DNA of 64,000 nt, taken from assembly GCA_947044365.1 (NCBI GenBank), contig OX345636.1, positions 34,353,212-34,417,211 of the forward strand, written 5' to 3'. Positions 25,623-38,960 of the stretch are shown piece after piece. Both the position numbers and the translations under genes were made by a program. Each line of letters begins with the position of its first letter. Position 1 is the first letter of the stretch. The notes below the pieces were generated by a model that was not told the DNA's origin, did not search any database, and worked only from the letters and a program-made list of their open reading frames with translations. Origin of the DNA: Petrosia ficiformis. Its lineage: Eukaryota > Porifera > Demospongiae > Haplosclerida > Petrosiidae.

Positions 25623-25653
<31 letters not shown>

Positions 25654-26135
25654 TATAATTATTTATAAATCTTTTCTTTTTATGAACAGTTGCAATTGAT
25701 GTCAAGAGTGTGTTAGTACCTGGCAGTAAATGGTACAATGAGCTTGGCTCTGTGATGATCATTAAAGAAGTTAATAACAACATAGGTACTTTTGGTGGCA
25801 CTTATAATTCTGCAGTTGGTGAAGCAGAAAAAGAGTATCTTCTTTGTGGCCGTTTTGATACTGCAGGTCGATCACTGGGTTGGGTTGTATCCTACCAAAA
25901 TCAGTATCTAAATGCTCATAGTACTTGTAGTTGGTCTGGACAAATACAATTTGATCCAGTTATTGAGGAGGTTGTTATACTCACGAATTGGTTGTTGACT
26001 AGACAGACTACTCCCGAAGATGACTGGAATTCTACCAACGTTGGACATGACACATTCACGAGGGTGGAACCCAGCAAACAACAAACCATGAGTGCTAAAC
26101 TGCGCTGCCAATGTAGCCATCCAAAGAATGCCTAA
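25515..26135 (+). CDS. Streptavidin-like biotin-binding protein, copy C
   Basis: Exon 1 (25515-25530) encodes MATKQ plus one base; exon 2 (25690-26135) follows after a 159-bp AT-repeat intron with a phase-1 GT-AG junction as in copies A and B. The protein of about 147 residues contains WYNELGS, GTYNSAVGEAE, GRFDTAGRSLGW, NWLLT and DDWNSTNVGHDTF. It is the most diverged of the three and lies on the opposite strand, outside the duplicated block, so it probably separated earlier. One contact position differs: where streptavidin has T90 this copy reads Cys (HSTCSWSG). No signal peptide is visible. The shared intron position shows that the intron was gained before the three copies separated. Confidence 0.87.
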
Positions 26136-26139
26136 TATA

Positions 26140-26960
26140 TATGAGGAATGTTTCTTAAAAGGCTTAAAGACTAACTATAATATATAATTATCTATAATTA
26201 TAATAAACATGATAAATTTTAATTATTGCTCATGACTTGAGAAAAAATACGTTTTTGTGTGTTATTATAATTATATTTGCAGAATACTACATTGCATGTA
26301 CAGAACGAATTGGTTATTCAACCATTTACTCAGATATAAAATTTTATGAAGTCATTATACAAAATAATTGCCGAGTACAAGGATTTAGCATCAAGTTAGT
26401 TGGTCGTTCAGTAATTTAGACACTTTAATTTATTATTGTATCTGGCCATCGAAAGGGTATGGAAACCTGCAAAACATACATGTACATAATTTATAATTGG
26501 TGTAGCCAGACCTATGATGTTTTATATAGCAACAACTACCTCAACTGTGTTTGTTTGATGCAGTGCTTTACTAGCAATATATGGCCATCATACAGGAAAA
26601 GTTATGTGTTCAGTTGTCCCCAAGAGTCTTCTCAAGTCTTTTTCAATGTATAATTTGAAGCATATTAACATGCAAATCATAATGTATCCAAATAAACAGT
26701 TAATAAACCAATCTAGCTGTTCAGTATATACAGTGTAGTATCCTGGTGTGCGGCAGTTTTGTATTCTGAGGATGTCTGATAAAATGTCCAACAGCTTTGA
26801 AAATAGGATTTCAATGTAATCACATTTTACATGCATATTAGATCTTCTCCCTAAGAATTAATAACTGTAGAACATGCACAAAGCAGCCTGTATATAGTAC
26901 TTCACATCAGAAGATATGATGCATGTAACTAAATGGTTAAAGAACAAATCCAGTCCATGT
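26140..26960. other. No gene recognised
   Basis: 3' flank of avidin copy C. Short open frames on both strands carry no known motif. Confidence 0.5.
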
Positions 26961-26964
26961 ATAA

Positions 26965-27600
26965 TTATATATAGGAGGTTTTTAACCTTCAGTTGGTTAT
27001 GCGAGTTTCTATGCTGATTTGTTGTTCCTGTTAGCCTGTTAAGTAACATTTGCAAGTACTGGTTTCATTTAATCTTGATCTATATTGACTAGTATTATAA
27101 AGTACCTGCAGTGTTTTTGATACATTTTGAAACATGGGCCAAATTGGCTCAACAATGGTTAGTGTACATGTGTACCATGCATTGGGAATACATCTTGAGC
27201 CAATTAACAAAGAGTTAATGCTGTTAGTGATAATATAATCATAATTAACTGTGCCAGTGGCACAAAAAGAGAACTGTACAGTGCCAAACAAGAAGCTCTT
27301 TGGGACAATAGTGCACCATGTGAGTTTATCAAAAACACTGTGAGTACATGTCATAAAGCATACAGTAGTATTAAAACCGTGTAAATATATAGTATAGTAT
27401 TATAGGTATATAACCTGTGGTGAATTATCAGTATTCTAATTAACATTTATGAAAACAACAGATGTTATTTGCTCATTCTCCAGAGTAATTAGTATATGAA
27501 TTTGTACTTGTAAATAACATCTGTTGTATACTCCACAGATATTTGAAAAATTAGAGCATGTACCTTATACTAACAAGAAATAAATTACTACTTGTAAACA
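26965..27600. mobile_element. CACTGTAAAAA-family MITE, decayed, with nested insertion
   Basis: Shares AACCTTCAGTTGGTTA, TTTAATCTTGATCTATA and CTCCACAGATATTTGAAA with 15,281-16,074 and 56,252-56,700. It is split by another MITE at 27,109-27,340. Confidence 0.65.
27109..27340. mobile_element. MITE with CAGTGTTTTTGATA ends, copy 2
   Basis: Exact 14-bp inverted ends CAGTGTTTTTGATA and TATCAAAAACACTG. Best preserved of the three copies, and sits inside the 26,965-27,600 element. Confidence 0.85.
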
Positions 27601-28549
27601 TTACCTATAATTATAGCAAGAAAAGAAATCACATAGTCTGAGAAGTATATTACTAATAAATTATTGAAACTCACATAACGCTACAATGTGAAAGTACACT
27701 AATTTGCATACATTCCATACACGGGCATAATTAAAGTAACCAATTAACTGATTTGTTGAAGTAACCAAATATTTTTCACTGTGTAGTTTTAACACAGTTG
27801 CAAGGTTTAAAGTCATGCTGTTATTTACTTGAAGTCCTATTTTGTTATCCTGCCCACATAACATTTCATGCATTGTGTCACTTATAAAACTTTAAGTAAC
27901 AGTGTCTAGTTATCAACAAATGGTTGAAACCTTGCTACCACATAATTAAAAAAAATCATGAAGGATGCAATAAATTACATATCCAAACCAGTAATATGGG
28001 GGCTCATAAGACAGCACAGGAACGTGCCATCTAGGGGGGTGTGGTGGGTGTTAGGGTATACCCCCAGAAAATTAATATCTTGATTTTAGATATTCTGAGA
28101 TTGATTCATACATAATCTGAGATGTACATATTTCAAACTATTTTATGCTAACATGTAACAAAAAGATCAAGTAATGCTTCTTTAAAGTGACAAAATGTAG
28201 CCATCCCCTACTCTTACATCATGTATCATTGTAATAACTATGTTGTTAATACAAACTTTCAATTTCCTGGTTTATGCATTTAGATCACCTATCATGAGTT
28301 GTAATGACATAATGTAAACTATGCAGTGCTTTAAATAATGTCCACCAATCGGCCATTTTCCAGACATTTCACCTCCTTGTCAGGTCAAAAGTGCATTTGA
28401 CTGGACAAATTGTGAGTGATGTCCAGTATTGCCATCAAAGCTAACTTTGATACTGATTGAACCCTAACCACAAGGCAACCCTAACCCTACCCTAAATGAA
28501 CCACATAATGATATTCATGAGATTTTGATGGCAATGTTGGACATTAATG
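27601..28549. other. No gene recognised
   Basis: AT-rich DNA. 28,325-28,430 is a repeat with GGCCATTTTCCAGACATTT and GCATTTGACTGGACAAATTG, also found at 49,755-49,845. Confidence 0.5.
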
Positions 28550-29040
28550 CACCCAAGACATTAGAAATAGTCAGTGTTAGATGGGCCGATTCACACCAAC
28601 TGAACTGTCATCATGTATCCAGTAATGTTCACCAGCCACACGTTATAGTTTATCAACATTTCATTGATCCTAATTATAAACATACATACAGATATTACAT
28701 GTATATATATGCAGTAGCTTTTATGCACACAGTTTGGGTTGAATAATTATGATCATGTGTCCAATTAATGTTGTTTTGAATCTCTGCTGACTACCTTTTG
28801 GCTGGAATTGTAGGAATTGATTTGAATGGCTACATTCCAATTCATTTCTCATTCGTATAGCCTTGTATGTATACTGGTGTAAACACATACATTATAATAT
28901 TATATACTCTTTTACTGTGTTACAAACAAAACAAAGTAAAAATAATCATTGTAGTGCATTTCTACCCTTCAAGATAACAAGCTACACTCGTACCTTTCAT
29001 TCTTATTAACTAATAATTGTGAATTATTATGCATATAGTT

Positions 29041-29899
29041 TCAACGTCCCTCTCCAAACCAGTGCTGACTTTGGCATTCACGATTCCATTCTATAAGACA
29101 TATCCAACAGAATTGATAACGACATCGCTGACATGTCATATGCATACAACCAGCTGAAGAAAAAGAATGAGAGAAATAAAGAAGAGGCAGAGCTGAAGTT
29201 ACTATAATCGTTAATTTTGTCTGTGTATATTACCCCATTTTCAAAACTAGAAGCATTTAAATTTCAAGGAAGCTAGCTACTGGCAGACGTCAAATAATTA
29301 TTGTATATACAATAAAGAAAGATATACTATCTTTTTTGCTATAAAGTTATAACAATTTCTATGCCACAAAGGTTTCTCAACTTTAAGAATACTTCAGGTA
29401 ACAAAAAAACGACAATTTTTCAACCATGCATTTACTTCTCCTTCTAGAGATTGGTTTGTGTATAAGTGAGTATCCTAATGGTCAGTCACATTCACCTTGA
29501 CCTCAGAAAATATTGTAATAATTTGAAATGACACTCTTTTACCTTCACCATTTCTATACACATGTACATGTACTTAATCTTCCTGTTTTTTTATTATGTA
29601 TGTCAAATTTTTAATCCATTGCTTCATTGAGTTACAGTATAAACATGTATTAATTTTATGACATTAAGTTATACACTATATTATATATACAGTCAAAACA
29701 TTATAATTTTGAAAATGTTAACAAACATTATATACCAGACCTAATACTACAAGTATGGAAATAAAGGATTTACGTTGAAAACTAACCATTTTTCTCAATA
29801 TTTACGGCAACTTGGACACTGCTTAATATTATCAGCAGAACGAATGTAATCTTCACTCCAGCGAGCTTGTTGCAGTCTTTCCTCATTAAACTGTTGTGT
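29041..29899 (-). pseudogene. PRKN: Parkin exons 9-10, duplicated copy 2
   Basis: Exon 10 (29153-29041) is open and encodes [18 protein letters not shown] and HWF. Exon 9 (29899-29787) has lost two bases next to the CPxC pair, so it is 113 nt rather than 115 and its frame runs into a stop. This copy is therefore broken at exon 9 as well as at exons 7-8. Confidence 0.8.
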
Positions 29900-30765
29900 C
29901 TATAATGAATTATAAATAATTATTATTAAAACTGAATTATGTTTTCCAAGGAGCTGACTACCAACTACTTTCTCTGATGATAAACATTAGTGCTGAAACA
30001 AATATCTGAATATTTGTTGATTATTTTGGTATTCAAATATATTTTTGGGTATTGGAATACTTGGTCAATGTTTAAACATTAACACATATGAAATTCTTAG
30101 AAAGCCAAATGGTAGAAGAGAAGCTAACAGAATATAATTTTAAAATGTTATTTACATGTAATTGTTCATAAGATGCTAATGAATAAATTTGTAATATCAA
30201 TGTGATAAATTGACAAATAATTATAGTGATAATTATATACTAATATTATCACCTAGTTCTATGAGCAAATGTTTAATATATCATCAGAAACGAGTTATGA
30301 CAACAAAAGAAGTGACTATTCGAATATTTGATTTCTTAAAGGAAAACAAATATCAAATAGGGATCAGTACTGGCTGTGTGGTTTACTGCTCACTCCACTT
30401 CTGAAGTTATGTAACACTGAACAGGAATAGAAACTGTTATGACTGGGGAGTACTGGGTCCAGCTCTATCCCAAAAAATGGACATATATACACATGTAATA
30501 TATGCAGTACATCTTAGTGTTGTTTGAGGACTCATTTCAGGGTATTCTCAATAGAAAGGTTTCACTGTACATGTATAAACCAAAAACTGTTACAAAACTA
30601 ATGTAGCTGATGCAGCCTATCAACCCCCCATTCCTCACCCAGACCTAATAAACATTTGTTCAATTCTATTGCTTTGAATCGTGTGTTACAACAATAATAA
30701 TACATTCAGGTTCTTAAAATGTAGAAGTAGCGACTTCATAGTGTAAAATACAAGTGTTTGGTTAC

Positions 30766-30811
30766 CTCAACATTAGCAGTAATCAGCACCAAACATTTTA
30801 TATCGTTCATA
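30766..30811 (-). pseudogene. PRKN: Fused remains of parkin exons 7 and 8, copy 2
   Basis: Identical junction to that at 1820-1865: the start of exon 7 joined to the end of exon 8. A shared breakpoint means copies 1 and 2 descend from one deleted ancestor, or one overwrote the other. Confidence 0.8.
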
Positions 30812-32740
30812 CTATGAAGAAGTGATAACAAAACTAGTGAATCCAATTCATGGAATATACATGTATGTATTCAGAGTTTTATATATGATTTTGAGACAAG
30901 GTTTTGCTAGCAAACGAGTAACAATACTACATAATCACACAGCAAATAAGGAGTCTGGGGATAAAATGTGAAATTTTAGAAAATCATGATGGGATTCGTT
31001 AAGGTCATCTAATGAATCTACATTTAGGTGGGGGAGCTCTTGCTGGGAATGGGAAATCTTGTTCATGAATTCATGACAGTGGTTTAAATACATCTTACTA
31101 TAACAGTTCTACATCATTTCGCATAATTGCAAGAGAAAACATAGTCACAAAAGCCGTTACAATTCTCTTATTAAACATTAATGAGAGGTTGAAATTAATG
31201 TCTAGAAAGTATGAAAATCCAAAAGAAGCAAAATGTGGATGGATCTAATTGGTATTGTGATTAAAAAAGGAATAATTTATATTATTTACATACATGTATC
31301 ATATATCATTCTTGAGTGAAATGTGTATTAATGATGAAAAGTCACTAAGGAATGGTTTTAAACTTGGAAATGTCGTAGACTTATAGTTACCAGTCCCTTT
31401 ATGAACATTATGACACTAAGCCCTCCATATACTGCTGTATGTGTCACCAGGCCCTTTAGTCTTAAAAGAATCCGCAATAATAATTATTGCTGTTACTATG
31501 GGGACCAAATATTTACTAGTTCACTTCCTAGAAGTTGAAAATGATGTATTTCTTTTATGAACGAATCATCACAACGATCTATTATGATAAAGAAAGTGAG
31601 ATGATGAAAGTTCAATAAAAGAGGTTTTAATGCAATTACATTACCAATTTTATTATACATATAACTTACTTGTATATACTTAATAATCTAATTTTAGGAT
31701 ATAATTATACTGAGGTTGAGCTTGTTACATGATGTATAGACCAATACCCATAGGCACAAGGTGTATAAATCATGTAGTAACCGAGGCCAAGCTGACCTAC
31801 AGGTATAACATGACATAAATTATTGTTTTAATTTAATTAGCAATATAATGTGTGCATCTTTATAATAACTAATTGTTTTTTGATAGAGTGATATACTTCT
31901 ATGTCTAACTAAATGCTAAAGGACTGCATTCTGCCTTCATACCGAGTTGAAAGCTACCATGACACAAGAATCACTCCCTATAGCTACCAAACCCCTCCTG
32001 CGAGGTTCACAGATCATCTAAGCCTCCTCTCATCCATGAATCTTAACCAGATCTTATATTCTACAGATCCAAGATAACTATACTGAACTAGAACAGAAAA
32101 CATAACTTGCAGATTGAAACATGGCATTAACCAAAAGCTCATTAAAAGATCAGGTAGTGTTTGCCCTACTTGTCGTTGAATCTCTAGGATTTGGAATTTG
32201 GGTTACGGTATATAGCGCGATATATACAGGAGTGCATGAACCCCACCGAACACATGCAAAAGTTCCACTGGTCAATTAATGCATGGGTCACTCAATTTTC
32301 ACCCATATATTTATATCTTGTTTTCTACATAAGCTAAGTAGATTTAAACTACATCCAATAAAGAAGAACATTTCATACAGTTTAAAATGAGTTTACGTTT
32401 CTGTGAATAATGAAGATACAAAACATTGCATAGACTTTAGCAAAAAAACGCTGAAAGGCGTGTACTTTCTCCATTGTTTTTGGCTTTATAAATTGGAGTA
32501 GAGAAGATTTTAATGCTTATCTTTCTGCTGTCCATTTTAAGGGCAAAAAAGCGTATATTTTAAGACATAACTTTGTATCAACGTTGTTTTATGCTTTACA
32601 CAATGAACATACTGTTTAAAATGGTATTATAAACGAAACGATCATAACACATACCTTATGAAACAGCGAGAAAGTATTATTGCCACGCCCAATTAATTGA
32701 AATTCCGATTAATGAGATTACTTTCGTATTTGTATATATA

Positions 32741-33150
32741 CAAGAATAATAAAAACATTTCCAATAAAAATGAAAGAAGATGTAGGGATGTCAAAACCCA
32801 AAAAGCATGCGAACAAGGTTAGGTGGGACCCAAAATTAAACAAACCACTTCCATATAACCCTACATAAGTACATCTCTTTGTATTTTTTTTATAGTGATG
32901 TAAGTACTTATGTAGGGTTATGTGGAAGTGGTTTGTTGTGGGACCCAAAATTGAACAAACCACTTCCACATAACCCTACATAAGTACTTACATCACTATA
33001 AAAAAAATACAAAGAGATGTACTTATGTAGGGTTATATGGAAGTGGTTTGCTTAATTTTGGGTCCCACCTAACCTTGTTCGCATGCTTTGGGGGTTTTGA
33101 CATCCCTACATCTTCTTTCATTTTTATTGGAAATGTTTTTATTATTCTTG
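32741..33150. mobile_element. Fold-back element, expanded palindrome in unit 2
   Basis: Same element as at 3,842-4,141 but with an extra inverted pair inserted, so the ACTTCCATATAACCCTACAT block occurs four times in alternating orientation. Unit 1 has only two. The expansion arose after the units separated. Confidence 0.75.
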
Positions 33151-34536
33151 TTTCCATTGTTTTTTTTTCCTGAATGGTGTGAATATTTTTTGTACATTGT
33201 GTATGTCATATGAAATCATTCAATCATAAATGCATTAATGTTTGTTCATCAATGAAGGTTAGTCTTTTTTATATTTATGAATTGATTATCATTCTCTTTC
33301 ACTTACAGATGATGCCTACTATTTCAATTACAGCAGTATCTGCAGTCATACAAGAAGTAGTGTCAGCCACTATATCAACCAAATGGCATTCCATTGTTAT
33401 CATAGTCTATAATATTACTATACAATGGCTTAATACTTATATTCATTATTATTTGCTCACACATTTTATTACTATGCTTATGCAACAAGCTTTCTCCTTT
33501 CAGCTTCCACGTTCTGAGTACACAAATACGCATGCGCAATTAAATTCCATGTGACTTGATTAATGAATACACCTACGAAAATGGCGTCCAATTCGAGGTC
33601 AATTCTTCGTAGTCGTTGAGACTCTCTTCTTTCATTGTATCTGAAGATATCATCTTGCTACTTCAGACCAGAATTTTACTATGAATGCGACTGGAATGGT
33701 GCTAAAATCATTGTGATAGTTCAACAAACAAAAATGATTTGTCTGGAAAATAATATTAATATGAAGATTTTGCCAGTTTTGCCACTCGCCAGTTCTCTAC
33801 CTTAACGACAATCTTCGGCCATCTAGAAGATGTTGGTAGTCATATAAACACTAGATATGAACAGGCATGTGTGTATAGGAACTTGTTTGTATATATTACC
33901 AGAGATTTCAGCTTATCACTTGCAATTGAAATGTATGGGAGGCCATTTTTTTTCCGTGCCACCCTACATAGAGAGTACTACCATACTCTCTGATAATCTG
34001 ACAGGTGTGAAATCAACAGAACTGAAAGTAGGTTTTCTTTCAGTAGTCCTTTGCTCAAATTACAATGTATTAACAATAAGGTAAGTGTCTTAATTAAGAA
34101 AGTTAACATATTAACAGTTAAACTTAGCAGTATCATTAATTAAGAAAGTTAATATATTAACAAGTCAACATTAACCCATTCCACCCAAAATGTAGTGCAT
34201 GTGGTACTATACATAACACGTCCCTTCTGCTAATTTAAAATCTATACCAGCATATATAGTGATATAATTAAGTGTGTGGTTAACATGTACAAGTTGAGAT
34301 AAAGCATCAAAATTAATGAAAACACAGAAAAATGTTAAGTGTTTTAGTTTGACACAAAAATGTATATCCATATAATATATGTGGTGGCCGAGCTAGTAAT
34401 ATTCTATTATCTGTTGTATGTACACTATTTGTCTTATTTCTCATTGTTATACTTGTTAGTAGCTGTCTCCACCCTGTTTAGTGTATTGAACACTTTTTTA
34501 AAAATTTTATCCACCTACATACTGTTATTATGGTCA

Positions 34537-37237
34537 CCCAAGACATTAGAAAAATAAAGATAGTATTGAATTAGTCAGTGCCAGATGGGCCAATTCACAC
34601 CAACTGAACTGTCCTCAAGTATCCAGTAATGTTCACCAGCCACACGCTATAGTTTATCAACACTTCATTGATCCTAATTATAAACATACAATGTACATAC
34701 AGGTATTATATATATGCAGTAGCTTTTATACACACAGTTTGGGTTCAGTGATCATGTGTCCAATTAATGTTGCTCTGAACCTCTGCTGACTACCTTTTGG
34801 CTGGAACTGTAGGAATTGATTTGAAGGACTACATTCCAATTCATTTTTCAGTCGCATAGCCTTGTGTGTAAACACATACTTTATAACATTATACACTCTT
34901 TTACTGTGTTACAAACAAAACAAAGTAATAATAATCATTGTAGTGCATTTCTACCCTTCAAGATAACAAGCTACACTTGTACCTTTCATTCTTATTAACT
35001 AATAATTGTGAATTATTATGCATATAGTTTCATTGTCTCTCTCCAAACCAGTGCTGACTCTGGCATTCACGATTCCATTCTATAAGACATATCCAACAGA
35101 ATTGATAATGACATCGCTGACATGTCATATGCATACAACCAGCTGAAGAAAAAGAATGAGAGAAATAAAGAAGAGGCAGAGCTGAAGTTACTGTAATTAA
35201 CTTTTGTCAGTGTGTTTTACAAATTTTCAAAACAAGAAACATTCACATTTCAAGCTACATGTAGCTACTGGCAGACTTCAAATAAATTACAATAAATATA
35301 CCACTTTTTTCATTACAAAGTTATAACAATTTCTATGCCACAAAGTTTAAGAATACTTCGGAACGAAAATTTTTCAACTATGCATTAAATTCTTCTTCTA
35401 CAGATTGGTTTGTGTATAAGGAGTATCCTAATGGTCAGCCACATTCACCTTGACCTCAGAAAATGCTTGTAACTTTAGTTTGGAATGACACTATTTACCT
35501 TCACCATTTTTACTGCACAAGGGGATATGTGATTGGTTCTGTCCGTCCGTCTGTCTGTCTGTGATCCAAAAAAAAATATCGGAAAAGGACTTTCTAATAG
35601 TTTATAGATCTATTAAATGTATCAAAAAGCTCAAAATTAGTAGTAGAAGACGTCTAAATAATCTGCATTATTTTAAACGTGGTTTGTGTATAAGGAGTAC
35701 GGAAATAAGTAATTTATGTAGAAAACTAACCATTTTTCTCAATATTTATACGGCACCCTGGACACTGCTTAATATTAGCAGCAGAACGAATGTAATTTTC
35801 ACTCCAGCGAGCTTGTTGCAGTCTTTCCTCATTAAACTGTTGTGTCTATAATGAATTATAAATACTTGTAATTAATATTAAAATGAACTATGTTTTCCAA
35901 GGAGCTGACTACCAACAACTTTCTCTGATGATAAACATTAGTGCTGAAACAAATATCTGAATATTTGTTGATTATTTTAGTATTCAAATATATTTTTGGG
36001 TATTGGAATACTTGGTCAATGTTTACACATGAACACACATCAACTAAACATGAAATTCCTAGAAACCCAAATGGTAGCAGAGAAGTAAAACAAATATCAA
36101 CTAGGGATCAGTACTGGCTGTGTGGTTTGCTGCTCAATCCACTTCTGAAGTTACATGTATGTAACGCTGAACAAGAACATAAATAGGATAGTAACTGTTA
36201 TGACAAGGAGTACTGGGCCTAGCTCTATCCCAAAAAATGTAATACATGCAAAACATCTTAGGGTTGTTTGAGGACTCATTTCAGGGTGTCCTCAATAGAG
36301 GGGTTTCACTGTACATGTATAAACTAAAAACCTGTTACAAACTCATGCAGCTGATGCAACCCACCAACCAACCTCCCCCCCCCCCCATCCCCTACCCACA
36401 CCTAATAAACATTTGTGCAATTCTATTGCTTTGACTTGTGTTACAATAATTCAGGCTCTAAAATTTAAGATGTAGAAGTAGCGACTTCATAGTGTAAAAT
36501 ACAAGTGTTTGGTTACCTCAACATTAGCAGTAGCTTGCTGTGGTTGCTCAGTACAGTTTCCACGGTGATAATCAGATTTGCATTCTTTACAAAACACATA
36601 CTATTGTATGGAAAGAAAACAAAATACATTCACAATAATTATAATAATAATTACTTAAACCTCATAATAATCCAATGATTCTCAAAATATTATTATTACG
36701 AATTATTACTAATTAACCCTTAGAGGACTGATGTCACATATCTGTGACATTTGACCCCATGCAGTTGAGAGTGCGTTCCTAACTGCTGATTATGAAGCAC
36801 TCCCAAATGTTTGTAATTGATGTCAGTGATAAGCCCATGAAAAATGACTTAAAAACATTGATGGCATTTCGGCTACACTTTGGCCTAAATATAAGTATGG
36901 AGGGAATTACAAAGGGGGTGTCCCCCCATTGAACGGGGATCAAAGGGGGTACAGCCTTGTCACTGCTCACGCAATTAGGGGTTTTACTTATTAACCTTCC
37001 AGTTTGACAAATATATTTGCTTAATTTATGCATGTTGCATTGGATACATACACATAACATGTATAATGTAGCAAGTGAAATAAAGTTATCTGATTGGTTA
37101 ACAGTTATACACCTCAGTCTTGATTACTAGTGTTTATATACATTGGACCTGTTGCCCTCAGTATATAAATCACATACATGTACATGTAGTATTAACAGCC
37201 TTAGGTGTATTACGCATACTTAAGGCACTTAGTCCTA

Positions 37238-37288
<51 letters not shown>

Positions 37289-38960
37289 GACTTACTTACC
37301 TGACATGTTGGACATTGTATTCTCCTTAAATCATTTTCTGGGATAATACCAGCACCACATTCTCTACCTGGACACAAGACTCCACCCATTTGTAACACAA
37401 ACTCCTCAGCACCAAACATTTTATATCGTTCATACTATGAAGAAGTGATAATAAAACTAATGAATCCAATTCGTGGTATACAGTGTTCTCCCTAGGCCCT
37501 TTTGGAGGAGGGGGCCCCATATCTTCTGCATCCAAATTTCTCTGATGTGGCAATGGGTGTGGCCTAAATTCTTTGATGTAGACTCCAGGCCACACCTTCC
37601 CATTACGCCTTGATCATTTTCCAGGGAGAACACTGGTATATATATATATTACACGATTTTGAGACAAGGGTTTGCTAGCAAACGAGACACAATGGTAACA
37701 ATACTACATGTACATAATCACACAGCAAGTAGGAAAAGTTTTTAGAAAATCATCAAATGAATCTACATGTAGGTGGGGGAGCTCTTGCTGGGGATGGGAA
37801 ATCTTGTTTATGAATTCATGACAGTTTACTGCAGTGGTTTAAATACATCTTATTACAACAGTTCTACATCATTTCTCATAATTGGAGAAAACATAGTCAC
37901 AAAAGCCGTTACAATTAAACATTAATGTGAAGAGAGGTTGAAATTAATGTCTAGAAAGTATGAAAATCCAAAAGAAGCAAAATGTGGATTGATCTAATTG
38001 GTATAATGATTACAAAAGGAATAATTTATATTATTTACATACATGTATCATATATCATTCTTTAGCGAAATGTGTGTTGATGAAAAGTCACTAGGGAATG
38101 ATTTTCAAATTGGAAATGGTTGCTTGGACAGGTAAGAATATTATTCTTGTTTTAGACTTGTAGTTACCAGGGCCTTTAAGAACATTATGGCACTAAACCC
38201 TGTTATATGTGTCACCAGGCCCTTTAGTCTTAAAAGAATCCACAATAATTATTGCTGTTACTGTGGGGACCAATCACTTACTAGTTCACTTCCTAGAAGT
38301 TGAAAATGATGTATCTCTTTTATGAATGAATCATCACAACGATCTATTATGATAAAGAAAGTGAAATGATGAAAGTTCAATAGAAGAGGTTTTAATGCAA
38401 TTACATTACCAATTTTATTATACATATAATTTATTTGTACTTAATAATCTAATTTTAGGATACAATTATACTGAGGTTGAGCTTGTTACATGATGTATAG
38501 ACCAATACCCATAGGCACAAGGTGTATAAATCATGTAGTAACCGAGGCCAAGCTGACTTATAACATGACATATAGGATTGTTTTGCTAAATATAATGTGT
38601 GGATCTTTATAATAACTAGTTGTTTTTTAATAGAGTGATATCCTTCTATGTCTAAACAAATACTAATGGACTGCTTTCTGCCTTCATACCGAGTTGAAAG
38701 CTACCATGACACAAGAATCGTTCCCTATAGCTACCAAACCCCTCCTATGAGATTCACAGATCATCGAAGCCTCTTCTCATTCATGAATCTTAACCAGATC
38801 TTATATTCTACAGATCCAAGAAAACTATACTGAACTAGAACTGAAAACATAACTTGCAGATTGAAAAATGGCATCAACCAAAGCTGCAAGAAGGACATGG
38901 TGAGCTCATTGAAATATCAGGTAGTGTTTGCTCCCACTTGTCGTCGAATCTCTAGGCATT
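34537..38960. repeat. Parkin 3' segment, parental unit 3
   Basis: This is the part of the working parkin gene (exons 7-10, introns and 3' flank) that is copied in units 1 and 2. It retains the 870 bp between exons 7 and 8 that the others lack. Homology stops near 38,960, after which units 1 and 2 carry unrelated sequence. 34,085-34,540 shows no gene. Confidence 0.8.

Larger units (their letters stand above)
28550..34090. repeat. Parkin 3' segment duplication, unit 2
   Basis: Its left part (28,550-29,800) matches the flank of the true parkin gene from 34,537. Its right part matches unit 1. It ends at about 34,085 with a stretch shared with 5,930-6,020, followed by a short tandem of a TTAACATATTAAC-type unit that recurs at 59.6 kb. 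Confidence 0.85.

Noticed and set aside
28525..28746. Plus-strand frame RWADSHQLNCHHVSSNVHQP, repeated near 34.6 kb
   Set aside because: It lies just 3' of parkin in a duplicated unit, has no known motif, and one copy lacks a donor. It is more likely 3' flank of parkin.
38648..38833. Plus-strand frame [15 protein letters not shown]...
   Set aside because: Open only in unit 3; units 1 and 2 carry stops, no family was recognised and the region is parkin intron. Not proven either way.
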